Virus record (IMG/VR): IMGVR_UViG_3300023110_002336 | Coordinates: 1 to 64,000 of that record | Length of the DNA stretch: 64,000 nucleotides | Reading direction: 5' to 3' (one strand) | Source of the DNA: a virus | Shown: in pieces, positions 23,056-35,600 of the stretch | Layout of the letters: each line of letters begins with the position of its first letter | Numbering within the stretch: the stretch's first letter is position 1 | Notes under the pieces: model-generated | What the model was told of the DNA's origin: nothing | What the model saw: the letters and a program-made list of their open reading frames with translations, nothing else | The model's database searches: none | Made by a program: the position numbers and the translations under genes

Positions 23056-25650
23056 TTATGGTCTAATCATCCTCATTCCACTAGCAGCATAGCTTGTAAC
23101 CATTGCGTTATAATTTGCGGCTGCTGTAGAATATAAATTTGCATAATTGTTTGTATATGCATTTTGAAATTGTATTGAATTTGTATTTCCCTGCGTCAAA
23201 TAGCTACTATAGCCCACATTTGCTAAATTCAAAATTTTATTCATAAAGCTCGATGAAAAATCTCGTGGGACCCCCACTTGTATAACAACAATATCAAAAG
23301 CTCTTTCAACAAATGAAACAAATGCTTGCTGAGCCTGCATATTATTTAAATCGTATTGCCGAGCTACTTCTCTTATAAGATCCTCAATTAAGATCTTATC
23401 AATCTTTTCTGTTCTGAGATAATCCGTTATTAATGCAGCAATGCTTGTATTTGTTTCTGTATCGGTCTCTTCTATAGTTGGTATCTCTATTTCTAATTCG
23501 TATTCGTCTATGATACCAACACTTACAACAAATGTTTTTTCAAATTCTTTATTTGGATATGCTCTCAAGGTCTTGCCGCCTCGACTATCGTCATCGTATA
23601 TTGACGGAGTAAGGGCATCAAAACCTTGTTCATATCCAAAATATGTGTTATAGAAATTTGTAAATTCTACTAAAAATTCTTGTAAATAAGACAGATCACC
23701 AGAGCTTGGAGAAATTTGCCTGCTTTTCAAAATAGCGTTGTTCTTAACAAGCGACATATTAATCAAAGAGCCATCTTTCTTTCTGACGCCCCCGCTGATT
23801 TGTTGTGGATCATCCCAAGAACTTTCAATTAGTGCCTTTATACAATAGTAATATAGTGGGGCGTTTTCCCACACAAAAGGTTCTTCAAATTCAGATTCAA
23901 TCGAGTTCACAAAAAAATCATTGAATCTGTTATCTAAGTTATTGTAGCTACAAAATTGTTCGGCAAATTCAGTGTATCTTTGTAAATCAGATATCAAAGT
24001 TTCTAATTTTGTTTTTATGAACTTATCATAAAAGTTCATAGTTTTCTCTTCTATCTCAACAATTACTCTGTATTCTATTGGACCATTTGTTGCTTGTTCT
24101 GCTGATTCTAAATCCACCATTTCGTAGTTCTTGAATTTGTAGTTGTTCAATCCATCAACAGTATCGAATGCTCTTTCTATCAATTGTCTATAAGTCGTCT
24201 TCCCACCAGAGAAAGAAAAATCATTAAAGCTTTTTGGATTTTGTTCTGTGTGCGACAAATTCCTTGAAAGATATTGTTCTTCGTATCCTTTGCTATCTGA
24301 ATAGACAACCTTTTGTTCTAAAACTTGCGACTTATTACGATTGTGGTATGCAAACTTCTCAACCATTATGTTTTTGATTCTGTAATAATTGTTGAAACAA
24401 TTGACTCCAAAAATCTGTTTCAGATTGTATGGGTTGAAATAATTGCTTATTCTTGATTCATAGTTTAGATTCTTTTCGTAATCAAAAAAGATGTAAGATA
24501 AGTTCTTAACGATAAATTCATCACCAATTACAGGCATCGTAAGTGTAGATACTGCTGGTTTCAAATATCTTGAAACAAATGGTAAGTATATGTATTCGCC
24601 AGCGGATTCACTAGTCAATGTGGTATTCAAAGAATCAACGCTGGATATAAAAGTCCGATCGCCTCTTCTATCTTTTATCTTCGTGTTAGTCTCAAGCCTT
24701 TTGTTGAGAGTCGTCTCGGCTTGTAGAAGATTATCGATATCGGCAACAACGTCAACAAGCTGTGAATAAAACTGTCCAGTTGTTGTGGCGGAACTCTTGT
24801 TGGTAAAAGAGTTAATATCCTTTTCGAGTTGCGTCAGTAGGGCAGGGTCGTTCGAGTATTGAGATAAGGTCATCGATATCTTGTCGGCTTCTGGGATTGA
24901 GCCAACATAAGGAGATACTACTGGGTTGACCAAATCGATTACTCTTTGGTGGGTAATCTTGTTGGTTTGCTTGTATATCTTACCAAGAGATTGTAAAGGG
25001 GTCTTGCCGTAGTAATTGCCGTCTGGTTCTTGATAAGCGTTTTGCTTGCCTGTATTTAGGGTACCATCGGCATTGAGGATTTTTTCGTAAACCAAGTCGG
25101 ATGTCTGGTTTCTGTAAAGTGCTCTTTCGGATTTTGTTGCTGCACTCAACACGTCTTTTTCAAAATTACCTTCAAATTCTAGTTCAGAAGAAGGTGAAGT
25201 GAATGAAGTAAAGGCGGCAAAATATCTATCTCTCTGCAAATTGAGGAAGCCCGCTATTTCCGTGTATTCAAAAGTCACCAAGCACTTAGCAAATCGCTTA
25301 CCTTCAGAGTTATAGTGATACTCTATATTTTGGAGTGGTTCTGTTATTTCGTAATCATTTATATTGAAATGTAAAGCAAAGAAACTGTTCTTGTAGAAAT
25401 TACTTTGAGAATTAGGGTTGATTGTCCTATTGAATTGATCTTGTTCTAAGAAAGCACCAAATACACGAAGATTCTCGTTTATTCTACCGATAAGATTGTC
25501 TGTTTCGGCTTGTTCAAGAGGCACCTCCAAAAACAACATAACGTCTGCTTGGATGGCGTCATCGTATACCCTTATCTCTTGGATAAAAGGCTTTGGAAAT
25601 AGTTTACCAAAGCGTTCCGTGGTATCACCCTCAAAGATTAATCGGGACAT
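23056..25650 (-). CDS. Large virion structural protein, probable baseplate component
   Basis: The 864-residue product begins MSRLIFEGDTTERFGKLFPK, followed by an IQEIRVYDDAIQADVMLF stretch with a beta pattern. It continues with alternating polar helices and Tyr/Asn-rich segments, for example RYFAAFTSFTSP and YLPFVSRYLKPAV, and ends in an Ala/Asn/Tyr-rich helix (NNYANLYSTAAANYNAMVTS). No membrane segment is present. It overlaps the preceding structural gene by 13 bases. A baseplate or tail position is inferred from the neighbours. Confidence 0.68.
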   Translation of the reverse strand: MSRLIFEGDTTERFGKLFPKPFIQEIRVYDDAIQADVMLFLEVPLEQAETDNLIGRINENLRVFGAFLEQDQFNRTINPNSQSNFYKNSFFALHFNINDYEITEPLQNIEYHYNSEGKRFAKCLVTFEYTEIAGFLNLQRDRYFAAFTSFTSPSSELEFEGNFEKDVLSAATKSERALYRNQTSDLVYEKILNADGTLNTGKQNAYQEPDGNYYGKTPLQSLGKIYKQTNKITHQRVIDLVNPVVSPYVGSIPEADKISMTLSQYSNDPALLTQLEKDINSFTNKSSATTTGQFYSQLVDVVADIDNLLQAETTLNKRLETNTKIKDRRGDRTFISSVDSLNTTLTSESAGEYIYLPFVSRYLKPAVSTLTMPVIGDEFIVKNLSYIFFDYEKNLNYESRISNYFNPYNLKQIFGVNCFNNYYRIKNIMVEKFAYHNRNKSQVLEQKVVYSDSKGYEEQYLSRNLSHTEQNPKSFNDFSFSGGKTTYRQLIERAFDTVDGLNNYKFKNYEMVDLESAEQATNGPIEYRVIVEIEEKTMNFYDKFIKTKLETLISDLQRYTEFAEQFCSYNNLDNRFNDFFVNSIESEFEEPFVWENAPLYYYCIKALIESSWDDPQQISGGVRKKDGSLINMSLVKNNAILKSRQISPSSGDLSYLQEFLVEFTNFYNTYFGYEQGFDALTPSIYDDDSRGGKTLRAYPNKEFEKTFVVSVGIIDEYELEIEIPTIEETDTETNTSIAALITDYLRTEKIDKILIEDLIREVARQYDLNNMQAQQAFVSFVERAFDIVVIQVGVPRDFSSSFMNKILNLANVGYSSYLTQGNTNSIQFQNAYTNNYANLYSTAAANYNAMVTSYAASGMRMIRP

Positions 25651-26603
25651 ATTTCTGACTCCGTAACTCTGCCGTAGATATCAAAATAGATATCCTCACC
25701 CTCGACATCTGAACAATCAAAGTCTAGGTCTATTAAATAGTTTTCTGTGTTAAACTGCTCAACATGCCTACAAGCAGTTTTTGGATCTACTTGAGTATCT
25801 GTTAGTATAGAGAAATAATATTCAACGGAAGACGTGGTTAATGTTTGCACATTTCCTACTGGCTGCGCTGAAACCAGCATTCCATTGACAATTTGTGGCT
25901 CTGTTTTATTGAAATATAATCTTCGGAAATCATCATCCGGGGAGTTCGATACCACTTCAAATACTTCAATATCAAAGTTCTCAGTCAATAATTCTGTGTT
26001 TAGTTCTTCAAGATAAATTAGAGGATGATTGGTAGACAGCTTTACCCTTTTACCATCTGAAAATTCTCCAACAGTGTTTAGCTCTGCCATTGTTTCTAAA
26101 CCAACAGCTAAATCTTCAGGCTGTACTGCTTCAAGAATGTAGGACGCAGTAATGTTGATTTGTGGAACTTTTGATTTGTTTCTCAGATCTTCAAGCGCAG
26201 AAGATGTGATGTAGTTCTGCAAACTCACGACCTTCCAAGCAGGCGCTACGTTGGTATCTTTTGAGAGTAGTTTGGCGTCTCCAATAAAGCCATCAGAAGT
26301 TAGAAGACTCTCTTCTTGCTCATAGATGGTATCCTGAAGAATACCACCCTGTACGATAGCTCCGCTCATTACCTGACGGAATAAGGTCTGACTCTCAAGG
26401 TATTGTGTCTCTTGCTTGATACGCTTATGGATATCGTTTTGTGGTTCGTCTACAGAAGCAGAAGAATAACGAATATCATAGAGGACATTATCATCAAAGA
26501 ACGCATAATAGGTTGGCTTGAGAGTTCCAGCACCCAACTTGTGTTTTCCATAAGGAGTAAGTTGGATGTCGAACACTTGCTCTTTCTTGTTTAGGAACTT
26601 CAT
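25638..26603 (-). CDS. Virion structural protein with shared N-terminal baseplate module
   Basis: The 321-residue product begins with MKFLNKKEQVFDIQLTPYGK and continues HKLGAGTLKPTYYAFFDDNV. This follows the D-x-x-LT-x-x-G...G...T-x-x-A-x-x-DD...Y pattern also found at the start of the 337-residue protein at 17879-18892. The remainder is acidic with a beta tendency, ending in an unusual Asp/Cys-rich tail (LDFDCSDVEGEDIYFDIYGR). It overlaps the giant gene upstream as ATGA, so production is coupled to that protein. I infer a baseplate linker. Confidence 0.74.
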   Translation of the reverse strand: MKFLNKKEQVFDIQLTPYGKHKLGAGTLKPTYYAFFDDNVLYDIRYSSASVDEPQNDIHKRIKQETQYLESQTLFRQVMSGAIVQGGILQDTIYEQEESLLTSDGFIGDAKLLSKDTNVAPAWKVVSLQNYITSSALEDLRNKSKVPQINITASYILEAVQPEDLAVGLETMAELNTVGEFSDGKRVKLSTNHPLIYLEELNTELLTENFDIEVFEVVSNSPDDDFRRLYFNKTEPQIVNGMLVSAQPVGNVQTLTTSSVEYYFSILTDTQVDPKTACRHVEQFNTENYLIDLDFDCSDVEGEDIYFDIYGRVTESEICPD

Positions 26604-29600
26604 TGCGGCTCTTCTTGATCTGCCTTGTAGAGAACATCGGCTTCTAGCTTAACTAGTTCTACGAAGGAAAGGTAATCGTATGGCCAGTTGAACTGGAGGT
26701 ATTCATCATCCTTGTCGGTCTCGGGCTTATCGAGGTTGCTTGTGGGTCTCGCTGCCTTGACCTGTGGCGGGATGAGATCGTAGTAATCCTTTGTTGCCTT
26801 CTGCTTGACCTTGAAAACCATCCAACGTAGGTTGGGGTTATCCATCAAGTTACTTTCATCTAGAAGCTCGTTGTTCATTAGATCGTGAGCAACCTTTGCT
26901 TCTTGGAATGTAATCTTCTTGTAGTCTCTCGGAGCAAGGTTCTGCCAGATGTAGGAGAGATCGTCCTTGTCAAACTCGTACTTGAACTCAAAGAAGTACA
27001 TTACAATGGGATCAATTTCATCAAAATTGATGAAGTCGAATTGTGGTGGGAGAACGTAGCGCTTCATCTTCTGAACCATCTTACGGATGCTCTCGCCTGC
27101 TGCTTCTAGTGAATCGCCATCTTGTGAGCCCTCACGTTCCTTTAGTGCCGCTCTAAAGCGCTGCCTTGGTATGTTTATAAACTTCTTGCGGTTCTTGTCA
27201 TCGTCAGTCTTGGCATTTCCGTAATCTTCGTTTGCTTCAAGAATGTAAGGAATTGCCACAACCGCTTCATATACCTCTCTCTTATCCGCAATTTCTCCAA
27301 GGCGTACCTTTGCGCTGTCTTTTTTCTGAGAGCGTGAGAAGCCGAATAGGTCGCTTAATGACTGATAATCTAGGTAGGCTGTGGAGCCTGAGCCTAGTGG
27401 GTCGTTATTGTTGTATGATGAACTCATGTTGATCACATCATAGTGATATTTAAGCCAGTCGTTTGGAATATCACCAATTTCTAGGAACACGCCTGTATCT
27501 GGATCTGTCGGCATTTCGCCAAACTGGTGCCACATACCACGGGGAACTGACTCGGAGAAGTTAGTTGGGTAGGTAATATTGTTGCTATCTTCTTTCACGT
27601 TCGCGAAATTAAGCATCGGGGTTTCCCACTTAGGCTGAATAACCCAGCGCTTGCCTGCGAGTTCGTTTTGATCTAGAATTGTGTTTCCGAATTTGTCTTT
27701 GCGCTTCTTGGGGACTCTCTCGACACCGAAGAGGTTGAGAGAAGAATCAAGTTGCATTGCGTTCTTGTTGATTACGCTTCCACCATAAATTGCCTGCTGA
27801 CCAGAAATACCACTGCTGGCGTCATAGCCATGGTCTATGAGTGCTCTTTGAAGATTGGAGTAGCCGTCGAGGTTGCTGTCTGCGGTGCCTTCAATTATTC
27901 TGCCCGGATCAACGCGCCAGTATATTGCCTCGGTTTCAGTAAGAATATCTTCAAGTGTATAAGTTTTGGTAGAATCTGGACGGAAAATAAAATCAACCCA
28001 AGACTCGCCGTGGTAATAAGGCGGCGTGTATGCCCAGTTGTATCCCTCTAGTGAGTCAAGAGTTCCACTTAAGAATGCATCTGCATGATTCTCAGAAGAA
28101 TCAGAGTTTCTGCCACTGATAGATGGACCGAACGCAGTTGGACGAGAATACATTGTAAATGTTTCTTGAAACTCAGAATTGTGTGCAGGATCTTGGGGAA
28201 TCGGGAATGAAGCACTCAAAGAGATCACATTGCTTCCGGTGCTGCGAGTTGCTAAAGCGCCATTTGTTGAGAAGTACTCATTATCTCCGGTGGAGCCAGA
28301 TTCACTATTGTAGAACCTTTTACCATTATGAGACTTTCTGATTTTTAGTCTCGCAGCAAAAACATCGCCATCTTTGAACTTGAGTCCATCTTGGATAAGA
28401 TCAGACTCAATTTTGGTGTAAGAAGAGTTCTTCAAGAAGAAGTCGCCTGTCTGTCCAAAGAAGTTCTTTGCCATAAGTTCGTAAATTCCGTCTGAGACAG
28501 AAGTGTCAAGAGAAGCTGTTATATTTATAGAAGCAGAAGGGTGTGGCTCAAAGTCTAAGAACTCAACTTTGTCTATGTATTTTCCGGGTTCGATCATAGT
28601 CTCGAATGGAACACGAAGGTCCCAATAAGAATTTTGCGGGTTATAATCATCCAAAGACACTTCCGAAGAAGTTATCGGAATTAACATGTAGTTTTCAGCG
28701 TCTGCATTAGAGCCGGTGAAGTTAAATGTTGAAATTTTCTTTTTGTTATTGACAACCGGATAATCAACAGCGATTCCAGATTTAATGGAGTTGTAGAGGA
28801 TACCGGGAGAGAAAAGGGGCTGGATCACTGGTCTATAAATTCCAGACACAGAGCCATTAAATCCTCCAACAGTGTTGGTGCCTCCCCCTAATTTTGGATA
28901 AGTAGCACTAAATCCAGCAGCAAAAGAACTTGAGAACTGGCTTACCAAGTCAAGCGTTCTCTGTGCTGGGTAGAAGCCCTTGTAGGGATTGAAGCGAACT
29001 GCTGCCTTACAGGTCAACATTATTTCTTTCGCATTTAGTCCGGACTTATCCTTGATGCTTGCGAACTCTCGCAAGAAGTCAGAGTTAGAATAGTCCTTGT
29101 AGAAGTTCTGCTGTGAACTGCTGATTGTTGTTCCGGGGATCTCAAATGTGTCGAAGTTAAACTTGTTGAAAGTTCCGCCCTTGACGTATTCGTTAATGTG
29201 TTCTGAGATTCTGAACTCTGGAATAATGGCGTAATCTCTCGCAGCAAGTTGCAACTCTTCGCGGAAGTCCCCATATTCATCGAACCAAGGCTCAGATCGG
29301 TAAGAAGAAGTTATGAAAGAACTACCAGACTTGACGTTAATTGTGGCATAAGTTCCTGCTTCCCACAACGCCTCACCAGCACCAATTCCAATCTGATCTG
29401 TAAATGAATCAGGCGAACTACTAGTTTTGGCAAAGCCTGTTCTTGAAACAACCGAGTTTGGTGAAGTCAAGTTCTGCTTTCTAGAATAAAGAGCAGATGC
29501 AGCATTTAGAATTGCTTTAGTAGAGTTAGTTGGGAGATAAATGGGTGTAGATGATTTTACATAAGCCATCAAGTAGAGGTTTTGTAGCTCTCCTGCATTG

Positions 29601-32600
29601 CCCTCTAGCGATGGAGAATCATAGTTAGAAGCTGTCAAGTAATCTGTAAAGCTGGAGCCATTGAAGTTTCCTGTCAAGATTGCTGTTCTATCAATGAAGT
29701 TGTCAGGAGCATCCAAAATCCAACTACTTTGCGAGACAACAAGATTGAATGAGTTTGTAAATGAATTTCCTAGTTCTGCTCTATCGCTACGACTATCTCT
29801 CCAGAACTTGTTGTCGTAGCCAAGTCTCTCGCGTGAGCCGCTTGAGAATTCGTTTCTTGTGGACGGGAATAGGGTTTCAGAGTAATGGATCCAGTTTAGG
29901 CTAGAACCTTGCTGTTGAGATACTTCTAACAACTGGTCAAATGGGGTGAGTGTTGGATCTTCTTTCTCGAACACAAGGTCATTCAATTCGCGCTCGTTGA
30001 AGTAGATCTTCTCGTTGTTGTGTGTTGTCTTGAGGGAAACGTTTTGCCCGTCAACATCCATGTTGACCACAACTGGGCGACCACGGAGAGAAACCGGTGG
30101 TAGTCGGAACTCTCTGATTGTAGTTCCCTTGACTGCTGTGAGTAGGTTTTCTTTGTGTTCTCGGTCCAAGATCGGGTGATCTTTCTGGTGGAGGGCACGC
30201 CAGTTCCAGCCATATGTGTCACCACGATGGATAAGCAAAGCGTTTAGTCTCTCGCCTTCTGCGGGTGTCTGTAGTGCGCCGCTGATTGTTGGCTCGCCAA
30301 GAGTGTTTATGGCAGAACCAGTCTTATCGAGAACAAGCAAGTCCAATCTTGTTGTGTTCTGGTAGATTCCAGATGTAGCAGCAGATGCTGACACATAATC
30401 AAAGAACGGGTAGTAGTTACCTGTGATCTCGTAGTAAGGTGCGATAGGCGAGTTTACCTGCATGAAGCCAGAGTAGCGTGGCTCGCAAGCACCTGTATGA
30501 GTAATTGAGTGTGCAAACCAAGAGTATTGGCGATCAGAGCGTGGGATCTGGTGGTGTAGATTTAGGTTGTCGTACTTTTGGTCGCAGACAACTTCTGTAA
30601 GTGTATTTGTAACAGTTTCACTAAATGTATCAAAAGTCGATGCCGTGATTTGTAGCTGACCTGCTGTTGTGACCGCTGCTTCAAAGTCATTAATGCCGCC
30701 TACATCTACGACTGCATCACCGTCAGATAGATTACCTACTGATGCATCTCCAGTAGAATCACCCATTCTGAGATAGAAATACATGTCACTAGATTTTACA
30801 GAATCTGGATCCCTATCTATGTCGTAATACGAGCCAGAATTATACAAACTATCTTTGTTAGCATCCGAAAGTTGCCCATTCCAGAAGCCAAACTCATCAA
30901 TTAGATAGTCTCTGCCTTGGTTGTTGACATTAGGGTTCCAAATTGTTCCCCTACCGATAGCGTGCCTATGGTTAGAGCCGTAAGTGATGTTAATTGGATC
31001 TGAGAAAGAACCGATTGGGGTTGAGTTACTTGCAGTATTGTTAATCCAAATCTCAGGCTTATTGCTTGAATCTCCGTCCCAACGTATAAAAATGTGGTTC
31101 CATTGATCTCTGGTAACTGTATTAGCACTCAAGTATCTTATGTCGCTAGATTTTGAACTCTCATCAGCATCAGAAAAAGCAATTGCTATTTGAGAATCGG
31201 GACTGTTATTTGTTAGAGAAATCTGGAGTGGTGAAAATTCATCATCTAATGAACCAGTAGGGACATTTAACGAGAAAATGTGCTTAACAACATTGCTACC
31301 GATTGTCTTATCATCATAAATCCAGAAAGAAAAAGTCATCTCTCTAGAAGTTAAATCAAAGTTACGAGTAGATAAGCTTTTAGCGTCTGTTGTGTCTGTA
31401 AAACGTAAAGAATTTTGATTTTGATAGGTTGTGGTGGTAATTGTTTCTACTTCTCTAGCCTTTATGACATTGTTTCTATGAACTTTGTGGAATGATGGCG
31501 CTTCGGTAAACGCATCGTCAGCTTTTCCGGGAGAATTTAAGTCAGGGGTGTTTCTTGGCACGTTGGAGAAGTCAGTGTCGCTCTCAACGTGAGAATCACG
31601 GAAGAATCTAGTAGCATGACGTGCAGCCAAGTTTGTAAAACCAAAGTCTTTGCCAGTGTGATCGAAACTTCTAATTCCTGTTGTCTGAGAAACAATCGAA
31701 GAAGTTACGCCTTGGAATGGGCGACGTGAAGTAAGGTTTCTGTTGTTAATTGTGTTGTAGACTGAGAAGTCACCAGAACGGAAGTCCTTGAAGGCAGGAG
31801 TCATAGACTCGAAAGAGCCGGGAGATGAGAAGCGGTTGACTATGACAGTCTTATTTTTGTAGTCTCCGGACCCTGTTAGGTAGCCAGCGTTGTAGTCGTC
31901 AACGAATGTAAAGTGTCCGTTTTTCCCTCTTTCGATGTCAAGAATAGTCTTGACAACATCAGCGCCTTCTGCTACAGTCGGTAGTGTTGGCTGTTCGTCA
32001 ATGAATGCTCTTGGGTTAGAGTAGCCGCCTACAATATGGACAACATCGTAGTTATGGTTGTAGTTGCCAAGAATGGTTGAACCAGTTCTGTGCTGAATGT
32101 TGCGAATGTTGACAGGGCGCTTGGCGGTTTCGTCGCGGAAGTAAGTTGCCTTCATAGCACCAGTCATGGGGTATGGTGTTTGCCCTTCTTCGTTGGCTTC
32201 GGGGTAAGGGTAATCTGCGCCGACCATGCCGATAGCACCGTCAGTGTTGGGGCACTTGCCTAGGGCAATCTTCCAAGCCTCAGGGCGGTTTAGGTAGTTG
32301 TCTCCACCAGTGTTAAGTTTGATGTGACGAGATTGATGCCCACCAACAGCGTAGTTAGTGAACGGACCCTGCATTGGGCGTTCCATGTCGGGACCATAGA
32401 CATCGTTGTGGAGGTTTGTGATTTCAATGCTTGCTGTTGCTCTCGCGATAACATGCGCGTTGTAGCCAGAACGAACAGAGGAAGAGACGATGTTGAATGG
32501 GAATGCCTTTGATGATTTAACGTTCTTGTAGCCGAGTCCATCTTCCCAATCGCGACCGTGTTGAACGAGAATGTTTCTCTTGACCTTAGCTGCTGGGTTC

Positions 32601-35600
32601 TCGGGAGGATCGCTTGTGTCTTCGAGAGCAACAAGATCATCTGTAAATCCGAGAAGAACGTTCTTTGGAATAAAGATGTTGTCGGTTTGGTTTATTGGAC
32701 CTGCGGGATGTAGAGCGGTATAGGTGTAGTGAATGTCCTTGTCGTCTGTAAAGTTGACGCCGCCCTTGATTTCTCTTATTCTCTTTGACTCGAACACTTG
32801 ACCCTTGGATAGAGTGCGGTACTTGAAGTTTGAGCGTGAGTATTTGACGCCTGCGTTAGTGAAACTTCTACCAACACCGCCATTAGTCTGGTTTGTGCTA
32901 ACATTGCGAATCTGAGTTCTGTCGGAGTCCACAGCAGCATCACCAGAAGAAATTGTACCAGCACGCTCAGCACGCTCCTTCCACCAGTTTGAGTTATCGC
33001 GTTCTAATCCGCTTACGGGGGCGTGGTTTCTATCCCAGTTGTAGCGCAACTCTTCTGCACCGAAAGCAACGCCCTCGGTTGAAGAAGTGAAAGCCATCAT
33101 CGGGATTCTGTGTTGGAACTTAGCACGCTCCAAAACGTGTGATTCTACTGTGTTTAGAATATCTGATGTGTATTCAGCAGACGCTGGGATAAGCTGCCCA
33201 ATGATCTGAGATACAGCATCATCGAACCACTTGTAGTAATCTACGAAACGTTCTACTTCTGTGACGTTTGTGACTCTGCGGAAGAAGACTTCTCTTAGCT
33301 TGTTGAGACCCTTGTACTCCATCCTGTACATATGAACAGGGTGTCCAATTAGGTTATGGAAATCATTAACGCCTGCGAAGAAGTTTAACATCTCCTCGGA
33401 GATTGCGTTATACATACTCTTTTCAAGAACGTGGTGGTAGTTGGGAATTGTATCAACAGAATCAAAAAGTTTATCGTCATCTGTTCTGATCTGAACAAGA
33501 TTGTCCCCGATTACCAACTCTGGGTTGATAAACTGATGCGTGTTGACTTCTTTTTTGAGAACAACGTCGGTTGCGTTAGCCTCGAAACCAAATCCAACGC
33601 CGGGGTATAGATAGCCAGAGATGGCCCCTAGTTCTCCGTATTCTCCGCTTCTAGCCTCGGTAGATCCAGAACTGATATCTGTGACCGAGAAGCCGCCTGT
33701 TCCATCAGCGCCAGTTACGTTGCCGAACTCGTAGTTGAGAGCGAGCGTGTGACGGTTTAATGTTTTGTTGTTATCGTTGTCTAAAGCAGATAAATGTTGG
33801 CTGGCACTAACAATTCCATAATTTTCAAAATCAAACGCATGTTGCTGTAAAGAAATTTCGTCAAGGTATTTCGTCCAGTATCTTGTAGCAGTTACAAGAA
33901 CATCTGATTTGTATTGTAACGCACCTGTGACGTTTGTTCTATGAGCACCAACGAAGATTCTCTTTGGAGACTTGAGAAGATCTTCTGCACTTGTTGCTGA
34001 ACCGGTTACCTTGAAGCTGTTTCTGATCTCTCCAAGCCTCTGATTGTATCCTGAGAATTCTAGGGTGTAACCAGAGGCTGCTACACCTTCAACAGAGCCT
34101 GTTAGTCCGAGACTATCCGGCTTGATACGAACTGAAAGATTCCAATCTTCATCATCATAGACGCCGTGGAAGAGGCTACTTGAGATTTCGCTTGTGAGCA
34201 TAGAAGAAGAAAGAACAAATTTTACATTCTTTGAGTAGTTCTCGTCTCTCTCGGCATAAACGTAGAAGCTTGGGTCGTATACATCGGTCCCTGCTGTATC
34301 AGCACTAGCAGAGTGAAGACCGAATAGCGATACTCTTGTGAAATTGCGATCGAAAGTATCGATAAGCTTGATGAACTTGGGGAATATAACGTCAACTTCG
34401 TGGGTCAATCCGTAGCGAAGTTCGTGAGAATCCAATCCAGAGCCATAAATGTAGCCCAATTGTGTTGAATCAGTAGAACCAGACGAGTAAACAACCGCAC
34501 CAAGATGGTCTTTGTTGTTGAAATTAACAGAAGACTTTTTCAAAGTTGTCTGTTTTAGATTATTTTCAAGTTCATATGTGAAGTTGTTAGCGTAAGTATT
34601 GAATCTTACTAGCTTATCATCGATGTTGAAAGCGCGAAGAACGTTTCTAACAGCCTTTTCGGTACCCTTTGACTTGAAAATGTAAGTTAAGTTGTTGTAA
34701 AGGTTAAGATAAATAAGGTTTTTAACTTCTTCTAGGTCATTCTCGAAGGCTTCGGATTCGTTTCTATTGAGAAATTTCTCCATAACAGTCGCATCTACGA
34801 AGATTTCTGGTGTTTCTAGACCCAAAGAAGCTGGCATGTGCTTCGCAAATGGGATTGGTTTATAGGAGGAACTGGTGTAAATTGGTGATTTGAAAGTGGA
34901 AACAGCCTCGATTTGGAGGTATAATTTGTCAAAATATGTACCAATTATATGACTTAGGTACTTGAAGTTGGTGTTTCCAAGGTCCTCGTGCTCTTCCATG
35001 ATCCAACTTGGCATGAAAGTCGCAAAAGCCGCGTTATTGCGCATGTCATGGTCTGCACCCTTGCTTATGAGACTTGTTTTGAGACTAGATACGCTTGGAT
35101 GGGTAGCATAAATGATAGGGTCAAGGTACTCGCTTGTAGCAGCGCTTGCGGATACAATTGCAGAACCAGTGTTACGAGTGCTTGTGGTGTAGCCGGTGAA
35201 GGTACCGTTAGAAATGCGACCAGAGTAGTCCAAAACTATCTTATCTGTCGCCTCTACGCCTGTTATGCCCTCGTTAAATTTGTAGTAGACCCCAAGGGTA
35301 GTGTTAGAAATGTCGGTGTTAGAACCGCCTCTGACTTGACCAAACCAGTTTCTACCGATCTCTTGTGCTGTTCTCTCAACTTTCCAGAAACGGAACTCGT
35401 CCATAGAACCTGAGAAATAAAGGTGCCCTTCATCATGAGAACCAGAGCCAATGTAAGCAAGGGTCTCTGGTTGTGTAAGAGTGTTTACACCGTCGGTACC
35501 AAGAGTTGTTGTCTGATCGAGAACACCATTGAGGTAGAACTTGGTTGTGATACCAGCACTTGCGCTCTTGAACGAGACAGCATAGTGATTCCAGTTTTCT

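Noticed and set aside
28522-28529. Minus-strand TATAAATA, the T4 late-promoter core
   Set aside because: It lies deep inside the giant LamG gene with no gene start near; a chance match in AT-rich coding sequence.
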